Of a stretch of DNA of 64,000 bases, positions 33,510 through 41,695 are shown piece by piece. Origin of the DNA: JACMRP01 sp047302465 (GTDB lineage: Bacteria > Bdellovibrionota > Bdellovibrionia > Bdellovibrionales > Bdellovibrionaceae); the NCBI RefSeq assembly GCF_047302465.1, contig NZ_CP178621.1, positions 1 through 64,000 on the forward strand. Reading direction: 5' to 3'. Position 1 is the stretch's first letter. Each line of letters opens with the position of its first letter. The notes under the pieces are model-generated. The model did no database searches, was not told the origin of the DNA, and saw only the letters and a program-made list of their open reading frames with translations. The position numbers were made by a program, and so were the translations under genes.

Positions 33510-35915
33510 ATGAACCTCATTTTAAAAAAATTCCGCCATGACATCCTCGCAATCTCCTTTCTTGGTCTCGCATGCTTCCTTGGGCTGGCGCTTGCAAGTT
33601 TTAACCCCCTAGATCCCTCCTTAAACTCTCTAGGGCAAGGTCTAAGAGCTGCAAATCACTGCGGAATTGTCGGTAGCTTTTTGTCCGACCTTCTCTATCA
33701 GTTTTTTGGTTTAACTTCGTGGTTGTTGGTCGCGGGATTTTTGAAGCTTGCTTATGCAGGTTTCCGTCGTGAAGACGTAGATCTCAAGAATGTCCGCTTT
33801 ATTTGGGGCCTTCTTTTGATCATCAACCTTTCTAGTTTGTTGTCGCTTTATATGCCCGAAAAGAAAATCTTCGCGCACCAAATTTATTTAGGGGGCCTTT
33901 TGGGCTTGGGAGTTTCTCAAGCGCTTCTTAGAGCCTTCAACTATGCGGGCGTCCAAGTAGTATTGTGGAGTTTGTCTGCGGTTTTGGTGGTTTTCTATTC
34001 AGAAAAAACCGTGAAAGAACTTATGCGCTTGCCACTAGAAGCTTATGAGACCATTGCGGAATGGGGTGTATTCGCCCGCATCCAAAAAATGTTCCTTGCA
34101 AAAGATGGTGGAAAAAAGAAAACCAAAAAAGCTCCTGAGGCTGCTGGCACCAAGGGTTTCTTCAACATGAAGAACGAAAGCTTTGTGGAAAAGTCTGAGG
34201 ATAAAGGCGCAAAGACGCCAAATCTTTCTGCTGCAAAACAGCTCGCGCTTGAAGAAGCCGATGAGGACGAAGGAGAGTTGGAAGAAGACTTTGATGCAGA
34301 AGAAGAGGCCGACGAAGAAATTCCAGTTTCCAAAACGCCTGCGAAACGCAAAGTGGTTCTTAAAGCCCGTGTTCCACAAAAGGTTGCTAACTGGCAAATG
34401 CCAAAACTTTCTTTGTTAGAAGATCCACCAGCAACTCGCATCAAGGTGGATGAAAAAGAAATTCGCAGAAAAGCAGAACTGTTAGTCGACAAGCTTAAGC
34501 AATTCAATGTCGAAGGTCAGATCGTTGCCGTAAAGCCAGGGCCTGCGGTGACTATGTTTGAGTTTAAACCAAACGCCGACGTAAAACTTAGTAAAATTAC
34601 TGAGCTTGCAGACGACTTGTCGCTGGCTCTTTCAAGTGAATCTTTGCGTATCATTGCTCCAATCCCCGGGCGCGATGTTGTGGGTATTGAAACATCGAAT
34701 GCACAACGTGAGACCGTGTACTTGAAAGACATGCTTGCTGAGGACACTTTCTGGTCTGAGGATTTGAAGTTGCCAATTGCTCTTGGTAAGCAAGCAAATG
34801 GCGATCCAAAAATTGTCGATCTTCGTAAGATGCCTCACTTGTTGGTGGCTGGAACAACGGGTTCTGGCAAATCCGTTTTCACAGTCTCCTCAATCACGGG
34901 AATGCTTTTTAAACACTCCCCTAAAACGTTGCGTTTAATTCTTGTCGATCCAAAACAAGTAGACTTGGCGGCGTTCTCTGCTGTTCCACATTTGATCATG
35001 CCGCCAGTGACGGATCCTAAAAAAGCGGTTTCCGCACTTCGCTGGGCTGTGAAAGAAATGGAAAAGCGCAATAAGTCGATGTCGAAGTTCGGTGCGCGCA
35101 AACTAGAAGAATTCAATGAGATGGTTGCGAATTTACCCTCAGATAAAATTGCGGAACACCAGAAGTTCAACGAAGAGCTTGAAAATCAAGGCATCGCAAA
35201 ACTGGAACAGTACTACTACACTCCTCAACCTTACATTGTGATTGTGGTAGAAGAGTTTGCGGACTTGATGGCTGTGGACAAAGTGAATGTGGAACAAACT
35301 ATCATTCGGTTGGCGCAAATGGCGCGCGCCTGCGGCATTCACTTAATGCTTGCGATGCAGTCGCCGCGTAAAGAAGTTGTCACAGGTTTGATTAAAACCA
35401 ACATTCCAGGCCGCATCAGCTTTAAGGTTGCGGGCAAAATGGACTCACGAATTATTTTAGATGAGATGGGCGCAGAACGTTTGCTTGCAAATGGTGACAT
35501 GCTCTTCTTGGCTCCGGGTGTATCAAAACCAATGCGTCACCATGGACCATTCTTGAAGGACGCAGAGATCAACGGTGTTGCTAAATTCTGGTCGGATCAA
35601 GCGGAACCGGAATTCGATCCACTCGCGATGAAGGCTCTTGATGGATTTGCTGGAGGCGGCGGCGGTGCCGATGGTGATTTCGCCGGCGGTGGCGGAGATG
35701 GATTCGGCGAACAAGAATATGATGAACGTTATGATGAAATCTTGTCGTGGGCCGCAGACCAAAAAGAAGTAAGCGCGTCGCTCATACAAAGAAAATTCCG
35801 TCTAGGCTATCCACGAGCTGCGAGAATTATTGAAATTTTCGAGAAAGAGGGCGTTGTGGGACCAGCTAATGGCAGCAAGCCGCGTCAAGTCCTCGTGAAT
35901 AGTTTAAGAGAATAG
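33510..35915 (+). CDS. ftsK: DNA translocase FtsK
   Basis: FtsK couples chromosome segregation to cell division. The 801-residue protein has an N-terminal domain of four membrane helices (about 12-30, 55-75, 90-110, 125-165), an acidic and Lys-rich linker (about 200-290), the alpha/beta motor with Walker A TTGSGKSVF (about 450) and Walker B YIVIVVEEFADLM, and the C-terminal gamma winged helix (about 735-801: YDEILSWAADQKEVSASLIQRKFRLGYPRAARI), which reads chromosome-orienting KOPS sequences. A Gly-rich stretch (GGGGGADGDFAGGGG) separates motor and gamma domains. Length is typical of the compact SpoIIIE/FtsK class. Confidence 0.96.
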   Translation: MNLILKKFRHDILAISFLGLACFLGLALASFNPLDPSLNSLGQGLRAANHCGIVGSFLSDLLYQFFGLTSWLLVAGFLKLAYAGFRREDVDLKNVRFIWGLLLIINLSSLLSLYMPEKKIFAHQIYLGGLLGLGVSQALLRAFNYAGVQVVLWSLSAVLVVFYSEKTVKELMRLPLEAYETIAEWGVFARIQKMFLAKDGGKKKTKKAPEAAGTKGFFNMKNESFVEKSEDKGAKTPNLSAAKQLALEEADEDEGELEEDFDAEEEADEEIPVSKTPAKRKVVLKARVPQKVANWQMPKLSLLEDPPATRIKVDEKEIRRKAELLVDKLKQFNVEGQIVAVKPGPAVTMFEFKPNADVKLSKITELADDLSLALSSESLRIIAPIPGRDVVGIETSNAQRETVYLKDMLAEDTFWSEDLKLPIALGKQANGDPKIVDLRKMPHLLVAGTTGSGKSVFTVSSITGMLFKHSPKTLRLILVDPKQVDLAAFSAVPHLIMPPVTDPKKAVSALRWAVKEMEKRNKSMSKFGARKLEEFNEMVANLPSDKIAEHQKFNEELENQGIAKLEQYYYTPQPYIVIVVEEFADLMAVDKVNVEQTIIRLAQMARACGIHLMLAMQSPRKEVVTGLIKTNIPGRISFKVAGKMDSRIILDEMGAERLLANGDMLFLAPGVSKPMRHHGPFLKDAEINGVAKFWSDQAEPEFDPLAMKALDGFAGGGGGADGDFAGGGGDGFGEQEYDERYDEILSWAADQKEVSASLIQRKFRLGYPRAARIIEIFEKEGVVGPANGSKPRQVLVNSLRE

Positions 35916-35990
35916 AAGCTCAAAACTTGACTCTTATTTTGAACATGATCTGATTGTAATCCTTAAACAAACAGTTCAAGGAGGACCATC

Positions 35991-36563
35991 GTGTTTAAAG
36001 CAATCATCGCAGCTCTTGGTTTGGCAGTGTCTGTACAAGCTCAAGCAGCTCCAACAGTATTCGACGTAGTAAGAAACATTCAACAAGTTGCCGTTATGGA
36101 TCAAGCTCGCACTCAAGGCTTGGACTGGAAAGTTGGCGACGAAAACAACTACAACCTAGACATGGGCTTCATCAAAGGGTCTATGACTATGAGATGTTCT
36201 CAAGTTGCAGCTGACGGTATCTGGATGGATCAAGACATGGATCTTGGTTTCGCTGGAAAACAAAAAGCTCAAATCTTGCTTGATCCAAACACTGGTGAGA
36301 TCAAAAGAATGGTTGTTAACGGCCAAGACCAACAAGTTCCTAAGCAAAACGTAGAAATCGTTGAAGTGAAAGAAGCAAACATCACTGTTCCAGCTGGAAC
36401 TTTCGATTGCATCCACGCTCGTATCAACGACAAAGACACAAACCAAGAAACAAATGCTTGGATCAACCCACAGTTGATTCCACTTTCTGGTATGTTGAAA
36501 ACAATCCAACCGAGCCAATTCGGTCAAGTGACTGTTGAATTGAAATCATTCCGTAAAAACTAA
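35991..36563 (+). CDS. Secreted hypothetical protein
   Basis: A 190-residue exported protein with no family that I can name. The start is GTG at 35991, with CAAGGAGG nearby. A signal peptide runs to about residue 20 (VQAQA-APT). The mature chain is mainly beta-strand pattern (YNLDMGFIKGSMTMRCSQV, MDLGFAGKQKAQILLDPNTG, ITVPAGTFDCIHARI) and has two cysteines. The phrase VPAGTFDC resembles domains in periplasmic DUF3108-like lipid-handling proteins, only weakly. It overlaps the next gene by one base (TAATG), so the two are co-translated. Confidence 0.8.
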   Translation: MFKAIIAALGLAVSVQAQAAPTVFDVVRNIQQVAVMDQARTQGLDWKVGDENNYNLDMGFIKGSMTMRCSQVAADGIWMDQDMDLGFAGKQKAQILLDPNTGEIKRMVVNGQDQQVPKQNVEIVEVKEANITVPAGTFDCIHARINDKDTNQETNAWINPQLIPLSGMLKTIQPSQFGQVTVELKSFRKN

Positions 36564-37438
36564 TGGTATTGATTTTCTTGCGAAGAGCTGCGCTGATTAG
36601 CGCGGCTCTTTTCATTTTTAAGAGCCTTCCCGCTGTTTCTGCTGAGACCAAATCTAAAAAAGCAGAGACTTCAAAAGATATTATCGAAAAAGCCTACAAT
36701 CTGAGTTTGCAGAAAGACCGCTCACAAGCGATCAATATTCTGGTCAATGCAATAAAGCAGGAAAACCTTCGTAATGGTAATACAACAGAGCTTAAAAAAG
36801 CCCTGCAACAGGTATCCTATCTTTTTTATTCAGACCGCGCTCAGCAAACTTTCGAGTTGGCACTGTCTTTAAGAAGAACAGATGCGGCCCAAGCTCTGCA
36901 AAAAATGAATGAAGCTCTTCGCATGGAGCCTGACAACTTAAGCCTTTTCAATGAAATGCAAAGAATGATTTTGATCAAAGGGGACTGTTCGGGTGCTTTG
37001 GACAATATTTCCAAAGAACGTCTGCAAGATCCTTTTGATGAGAACCTGATTCTGTTGCAAGGCCAAGCCCAGGCGTGCTTGGGACAATGGGAAGAGTTTA
37101 AAAAGACCCATGACATTTTCGACATCAAAAAATCAAGTCAATGGAAGTACTGGCTTTCCTTGGAAATAGAGCATGCTCTCTATGAAAAGAACCTCATGAA
37201 AGCCAAAGAAGTGGTTACCACCCTGCAAAAGCAGGATCCGAAGTACCCAGAATTACTGTATTGGCAGTGGCGCGTTGCAAGCGGAGCTGAAAAATCCGCT
37301 CCAGCTCAGAAATACATCAAGGAATGCAAAAACATTTCCGCAACTCAGTACAGACAGTATATGACAGACGTGAATCTCTGTCGTAAGGTGGTCGAAGTTG
37401 AGACAGCAATAAAGAGCTCAAATGGGACCAATGAATAA
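36563..37438 (+). CDS. Secreted TPR-like protein
   Basis: A 291-residue exported protein with a signal peptide (to about residue 28, AVSAE). The mature chain is wholly helical with TPR-like pairs (SQAINILVNAIKQE, AAQALQKMNEALRMEPDNLSLFNEMQRM, DPFDENLILLQGQAQACLGQWEEF, LMKAKEVVTTLQKQDPKYPELLYWQWRVAS). The mature part has a few cysteines. Likely a periplasmic scaffold; no specific role can be named. It overlaps its upstream neighbour by one base and the downstream LptM-like gene by 8 bases. Confidence 0.82.
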   Translation: MVLIFLRRAALISAALFIFKSLPAVSAETKSKKAETSKDIIEKAYNLSLQKDRSQAINILVNAIKQENLRNGNTTELKKALQQVSYLFYSDRAQQTFELALSLRRTDAAQALQKMNEALRMEPDNLSLFNEMQRMILIKGDCSGALDNISKERLQDPFDENLILLQGQAQACLGQWEEFKKTHDIFDIKKSSQWKYWLSLEIEHALYEKNLMKAKEVVTTLQKQDPKYPELLYWQWRVASGAEKSAPAQKYIKECKNISATQYRQYMTDVNLCRKVVEVETAIKSSNGTNE

Positions 37439-37589
37439 AGTATTATTTGCCAGTTTGATTATTTTTGCCATTACCGCCTGTGGCGTAAAGGGAAAGCCTT
37501 TGCCACCACTGGAGCCACCTCCGATCGGAACTGGTGAACCCACCTATCTCAATAAAAAAGACGAAAAGAAGACAAATCAAAAAAGGTGA
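37431..37589 (+). CDS. lptM: LptM (YifL)-like small lipoprotein
   Basis: A 52-residue lipoprotein read from ATG 37431, overlapping the preceding stop by 8 bases. The signal MNKVLFASLIIFAITAC ends at Cys17. The mature N-terminus CGVKGKPLPPLEPPP matches the LptM hallmark C-G-x-K-G-x-P-x, followed by a Pro-rich and then a Lys-rich hydrophilic tail. In E. coli lptM (yifL) lies directly upstream of dapF, and here dapF starts within ten bases of this stop. LptM helps the LPS translocon LptD/LptE mature. The motif plus synteny make this convincing despite the small size. Confidence 0.85.
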   Translation: MNKVLFASLIIFAITACGVKGKPLPPLEPPPIGTGEPTYLNKKDEKKTNQKR

Positions 37590-37594
37590 TAGAC

Positions 37595-38446
37595 ATGGCT
37601 TTCTTGCCGATTCCCTTGGTTAAAATGTCGGGTGCCGGAAATACCTTTGTATTGGTCGACGCCACTAAAACATCTTCGTGGCTTGAGATCGAAAGCAAGT
37701 TACGTATTAAGCGCCGCCCTTTTGTAAAAATGATTTGTGATCGCACCCTTGGTGTTGCCGCTGACGGTGTTCTGTTTCTTGCAGAGGGGCAGAGCGAAGC
37801 AGAGTACTCTTGGGATTTCTATAATGCGGACGGTTCTAACGCTGATATGTGCGGAAATGCCGCTCGTTGCGCGGCCTTATTTGCGAATGAGTATCTTAGT
37901 TCTTCAGTAAGTGGTTCCTACAAGTTTAACACAGGAGCGGGCCTTGTTTCAGCTCAGGTGCTTGGCGATGATCGCGTGCGAGTACTCATGCCCGAGGTAA
38001 AGGCCTACCAAGAATTCAGAACTTTAGAAATCGACGGCAAGCCTCAGACCTTTTCTTATGTTAACTCAGGCGTACCTCATTTGGTCATGCAGATTTCAAA
38101 CTACAAAGAAGCGCCTGAGCTAAAAGAGATGGCTCGCAAAGCAAGACATCACAAAGATATTTTGCCAGAAGGTGCGAACGTTACGTTCTATGTGAAAGAA
38201 AAAGACGGCCTGATTAAAGCCGTGACGTTCGAGCGCGGTGTTGAAGACTATACACAAGCCTGCGGAACAGGAGCTGTAGCCGCTGCCTATGTAGAGTTTA
38301 AAAAAACTCAAACGCGAAATATCGACGTTCACATGCCGGGCGGTATTTTGGCAGTACAGTTTAATGAATCGACGAAAAATCCACTGATGACCGGAGAAGC
38401 GGTGTTTGTGATGGAATTCCAGTATTTTTATGAGGTGGTAGGATGA
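37595..38446 (+). CDS. dapF: Diaminopimelate epimerase
   Basis: DapF converts LL- to meso-diaminopimelate for peptidoglycan and lysine. Both catalytic cysteines are present, in NADMCGNAARCA and QACGTGAVAAA. The start region VKMSGAGNTFVLVD is typical. I start at ATG 37595 because AAGGTGAT lies four bases before it; a GTG three codons upstream is an alternative. The product is 283 residues. It overlaps dapA by 4 bases (ATGA), so dapF-dapA-dapB form a tight unit. Confidence 0.96.
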   Translation: MAFLPIPLVKMSGAGNTFVLVDATKTSSWLEIESKLRIKRRPFVKMICDRTLGVAADGVLFLAEGQSEAEYSWDFYNADGSNADMCGNAARCAALFANEYLSSSVSGSYKFNTGAGLVSAQVLGDDRVRVLMPEVKAYQEFRTLEIDGKPQTFSYVNSGVPHLVMQISNYKEAPELKEMARKARHHKDILPEGANVTFYVKEKDGLIKAVTFERGVEDYTQACGTGAVAAAYVEFKKTQTRNIDVHMPGGILAVQFNESTKNPLMTGEAVFVMEFQYFYEVVG

Positions 38447-39324
38447 AAAATTTTAAAGCGACAATTACGGCGTTAATTACGCCATTCAAAAACGGTGCGG
38501 TTGATTTTGCATCTTTGGAAAATCTGGTTCGCCATCAAATAAAAAACGGCGTCGAAGGATTTGTCATTAATGGAACGACCGCCGAGAGCCCCACGCTTCT
38601 AGAAAAAGAAGTGGCTGATATTTTTAAATCCGTACGCAATGTAGTTGGCAAAGATTTCCCGTTGATTATGGGAACGGGCTCTAACAGTACGGCAAAAACC
38701 GAAGAGCTTTCTGAAAAAGCTGAAGACTTGGGGGCAGATGCCGTTTTGGTTGTTGTCCCCTATTACAACAAACCGCCTCAGCGTGGGTTGGTAAAACATT
38801 TCACGGAAGTTGCAAAGTCTGTCAGTATCCCGGTGATTCTATACAACGTGCCTGGACGTACGATTACAGCTTTATCTGCAGAGAGTATCTCAGAGCTGAG
38901 TCGTGTTCAAAACATCGTGGGGATCAAAGAAGCCTCTGGAAATATTGAATTTGCAAAAGAGGTAAAACAGAAAACAAACCCAGAGTTCGTGATGCTTTCT
39001 GGGGACGATGGTACCTACGTGGATTTCCTAAAGGCCGGTGGTCACGGCGTTATCTCTGTCGCAAGTCACGTAATTCCAAAAGAGATGATTGCATGGAAAA
39101 ACCAAGTTGCGAGCGGAAAATATGAAGACGCTCAGGCTGGAATTAAAAAACACACGAACCTCATCAATCACCTCTTTGTTGAGGCGAATCCGATTCCGGT
39201 GAAAATGGCACTGCACTATATGGGAATTATTGAATCTCCAGAGTTGCGCTTGCCGTTGGTAACGATGGCAGAAGACCTAGCGCAGAAAATGAAAACCGAA
39301 ATGAAGACCTTAGGAGTTCTGTAG
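38443..39324 (+). CDS. dapA: 4-hydroxy-tetrahydrodipicolinate synthase
   Basis: DapA condenses pyruvate with aspartate semialdehyde, the first committed step to diaminopimelate and lysine. The 293-residue TIM barrel shows the substrate motif GTTAESPTL (about 43-51), the catalytic tyrosine in ILYNVPGRT (about 132-140) and the Schiff-base lysine in VGIKEASGN (about 160-168). Length is standard. dapB starts on the very next base after its stop. Confidence 0.97.
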   Translation: MKNFKATITALITPFKNGAVDFASLENLVRHQIKNGVEGFVINGTTAESPTLLEKEVADIFKSVRNVVGKDFPLIMGTGSNSTAKTEELSEKAEDLGADAVLVVVPYYNKPPQRGLVKHFTEVAKSVSIPVILYNVPGRTITALSAESISELSRVQNIVGIKEASGNIEFAKEVKQKTNPEFVMLSGDDGTYVDFLKAGGHGVISVASHVIPKEMIAWKNQVASGKYEDAQAGIKKHTNLINHLFVEANPIPVKMALHYMGIIESPELRLPLVTMAEDLAQKMKTEMKTLGVL

Positions 39325-40041
39325 ATGAAGAAAAAGCTGAAAGTGGGTCTTGTCGGTGCCAGTGGTCGCATGGGACAAGAAATTGCAGAAATTCTAAAAA
39401 CAAAAAATAACTTCGAACTGCATTTGGCCGTTTGCCGACAAGCTTCATTGGCCGAGTTTGCGTACACACGTCAAACACCGAGCTGTCCTGAAGCAAAAGA
39501 AGTTGATGTGTGGATTGATTTCTCTAGTCCGGAAGGTTTGGGCAAATTGTTAAGTGTTGCGACTAAGAATCAAACGCCCGTTGTTTCCGGCACGACGGGG
39601 TTAAGCTCAGCCGATCAAGCGGCTTTGAAAAAAGCGTCCGCAAAAATTCCTGTGTTGTGGGCTTCCAACATGAGCTTAGGTGTTGCCGTCGTCATGGAAG
39701 CGCTTGAGGTTTTCTCGCGCATTCGCCAATTCGACTTTCAAATTGAAGAGTTTCATCATAATCGCAAAAAAGACAAACCCAGCGGAACTGCAAAGAGTCT
39801 TCAAGAAAAGCTGGAAAAAGTCGTGGGCCGAGAACTGCCAGAGCCGCTTTCTATTCGCGGGGGCGGAATTTTTGGTGTTCACAAAGTCCATGCGATGGCG
39901 GAAGAAGAGCATATCGTGTTTGAACATATGGCCTTAAATCGAGCTGTATTTGCTCGCGGAGCGGTAGAAGCCGCCCAATGGTTGTGTTCGAAGAAAAAAG
40001 GCTTCTATAGCATGCGAGATGTTCTCTACAATGAAGGCTGA
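39325..40041 (+). CDS. dapB: 4-hydroxy-tetrahydrodipicolinate reductase
   Basis: DapB reduces hydroxytetrahydrodipicolinate with NAD(P)H. The 238-residue protein begins with the nucleotide-binding motif VGLVGASGRMGQEI and has the catalytic segment EFHHNRKKDKPSGTA with the conserved His and Lys. SGTTGLS (about 93-99) also fits. It is a little shorter than E. coli DapB (273), within the family range. The stop overlaps the next gene (TGATG). Confidence 0.96.
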   Translation: MKKKLKVGLVGASGRMGQEIAEILKTKNNFELHLAVCRQASLAEFAYTRQTPSCPEAKEVDVWIDFSSPEGLGKLLSVATKNQTPVVSGTTGLSSADQAALKKASAKIPVLWASNMSLGVAVVMEALEVFSRIRQFDFQIEEFHHNRKKDKPSGTAKSLQEKLEKVVGRELPEPLSIRGGGIFGVHKVHAMAEEEHIVFEHMALNRAVFARGAVEAAQWLCSKKKGFYSMRDVLYNEG

Positions 40042-40526
40042 TGAAAGTATTTAATCACCAGACCTTAGTACATCTTACCACGGATCTTGTGGGCGGAACG
40101 CCCATCGCCCAAAACCTACTAGCGGACATGGAAGCTGTCGGTCAGGTCACGGCCATTTCTTCTGTCTACAAAAGATACCTTGGTAAAAATCGTGTCGATC
40201 TTAACGCCAATATTGAAACTGTCGTGCGCTTTGCAACAGACTGCGCTGTTGATGAGCTCCTATGGCACTTCAAGCAGTTCTTAAAAGATAAGAAAGTCAG
40301 TCTGAATCTGCTTTCGTATGACAACTTGGTGGTTTTGTCGCCACAACTGACGCTGCCCCACCCGAGCCTTCACACGGATTTTTTGATTGTTCGCTGCGCC
40401 TCTGAAGCATGGGCTCAGTTCGAGCACCCTATCATCCAAAAGACTCTGAGCGAGATCGCTTCTTTGGCGCTCCCCGCAGTAGATGCAGAGTTCTTTCTGC
40501 AAGGTAAAAGCCTGGTTGATTTTTAG
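40041..40526 (+). CDS. Degenerate HPPK (FolK)-like protein
   Basis: The 161-residue protein aligns by eye with 6-hydroxymethyl-7,8-dihydropterin pyrophosphokinase over nearly its whole length: AVGQVTAISSVYKRY (family: VxxxSxxYxT), DLNANIETVVRFATDCAVDELLWHFKQF (family: YLNAAVALETxLxPEELL) and LTLPHPSLHTDFLIV (family: LTLPHPRLHxRxFVL). The catalytic metal-binding LDLDILLYGD is here VSLNLLSYDN, so both aspartates are lost, and the Arg/Trp loop before it is deleted. It is therefore unlikely to be an active kinase. It is translationally coupled to dapB. Its real role is unknown. Confidence 0.75.
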   Translation: MKVFNHQTLVHLTTDLVGGTPIAQNLLADMEAVGQVTAISSVYKRYLGKNRVDLNANIETVVRFATDCAVDELLWHFKQFLKDKKVSLNLLSYDNLVVLSPQLTLPHPSLHTDFLIVRCASEAWAQFEHPIIQKTLSEIASLALPAVDAEFFLQGKSLVDF

Positions 40527-40565
40527 ATTCAGCAGACGTACAAGAATGAAGAACTGGAGGAAACT

Positions 40566-41210
40566 ATGAAGTTCTTTATCGACACTGCAGAAATTGAAGA
40601 AATTAAACAAGCCAACTTGCGTGGCTGGGTTGATGGCGTAACAACAAACCCATCCTTGATTGCTAAGTCTGGCAAAGACTTCTTCACAGTTATTAAAGAA
40701 ATCTGCAAAGAAGTTTCTGGCCCAGTATCCGCAGAAGTTATCAGCTTGAAAGCGGACGAAATGGTTCGCGAAGGTCTTGAGCTTGCGAAAATTGCTAACA
40801 ACGTTGTTGTGAAAATTCCAATGTGTGAAGACGGAATGATTGCTGTAAAAAAATTAACAGCAGAAGGTATTCGCACTAACGTGACTCTTGTGTTCTCTCC
40901 AATGCAGGCTTTGTTGGCTGCAAAAGCAGGAGCAACAATGGTTTCCCCGTTTGTAGGACGCTTGGACGACATTGGTGTTGATGGCATGCACATGGTTAAT
41001 CAGGTTATCCAAATGTATCAAAACTATGACTTCACGACAGAAGTCCTGGTCGCAAGCGTGCGCAGCCCAATGCATATTCAAGTTGCCGCTGAAATGGGAG
41101 CAGACATTGCAACAATTCCATTTAAAGTTATGCAGCAGATGACTCATCATCCTCTTACAGACAAAGGTATTAAGGCCTTCCTTGATGACTGGAATAAGGC
41201 TAAAAAGTAA
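40566..41210 (+). CDS. tal: Transaldolase (small TalC/Fsa-type)
   Basis: A 214-residue transaldolase of the short subfamily that links pentose phosphates with glycolysis; some relatives act as fructose-6-phosphate aldolases. It begins MKFFIDTAEIEEIKQAN, contains VDGVTTNPSLIAKSG (about 21-35), the Schiff-base lysine in VVVKIPM (about 79-85) and GIRTNVTLVFSPMQALLAAKAGA. The C-terminal GIKAFLDDWNKA is typical. CTGGAGGAAA gives a strong ribosome site. A lipoprotein gene starts 3 bases after its stop. Confidence 0.95.
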   Translation: MKFFIDTAEIEEIKQANLRGWVDGVTTNPSLIAKSGKDFFTVIKEICKEVSGPVSAEVISLKADEMVREGLELAKIANNVVVKIPMCEDGMIAVKKLTAEGIRTNVTLVFSPMQALLAAKAGATMVSPFVGRLDDIGVDGMHMVNQVIQMYQNYDFTTEVLVASVRSPMHIQVAAEMGADIATIPFKVMQQMTHHPLTDKGIKAFLDDWNKAKK

Positions 41211-41213
41211 TAC

Positions 41214-41648
41214 ATGACACGAATTTTTTTCGCGCTTCTATTTCCACTTATTCTCGTTGGTTGCCAAACTAGTGGGGTTTTTCTGAGAGAAACTCCGCTG
41301 AACGTCAGCGAAACTCGCAGAGCCGTGGTTTCCGTTATTGGCCAACCTCGTATAACAAGCGAAAATGGGCGCGAATTGTTTTCTAAGTTCTATGATCGTA
41401 AAGGTAGTAGCGACGACCAGCTGAAAAATGCCAGAGAGCGTCTACACACTCACGTCACAATTCTTGGAGACCGCCGTCCCTACGACATCCAGATTGAAGT
41501 CGTGGTCGAGATCCGCGACCGTGAAGGTGTTTATCAGGTCGTGGAGCGTGACGACGCACGTGCTGAAAAAGTCGCTATGGACATCCAAAAAGCGCTTGTC
41601 CAAAGTCGCGACAACCGCAACATCATTGACGATTTCAGACCTTACTAA
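41214..41648 (+). CDS. Hypothetical lipoprotein
   Basis: A 144-residue predicted lipoprotein with lipobox LVGC (Cys17). The mature chain has no family that I recognise. It contains a beta-strand/helix pattern (TRRAVVSVIGQPRITSENGRELFSKFYD, HVTILGDRRPYDIQIEVVVEIRD, AEKVAMDIQKALVQSR) and is rich in Arg and Asp. It would be anchored to a membrane on the periplasmic side. It starts 3 bases after transaldolase, so it is probably in that transcript, and precedes a large secreted protein by 47 bases. Confidence 0.8.
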   Translation: MTRIFFALLFPLILVGCQTSGVFLRETPLNVSETRRAVVSVIGQPRITSENGRELFSKFYDRKGSSDDQLKNARERLHTHVTILGDRRPYDIQIEVVVEIRDREGVYQVVERDDARAEKVAMDIQKALVQSRDNRNIIDDFRPY

Positions 41649-41695
41649 ATACACTAATAGAGTAGTCAAATAAGGATATTTGATCAGGAGTTTTT

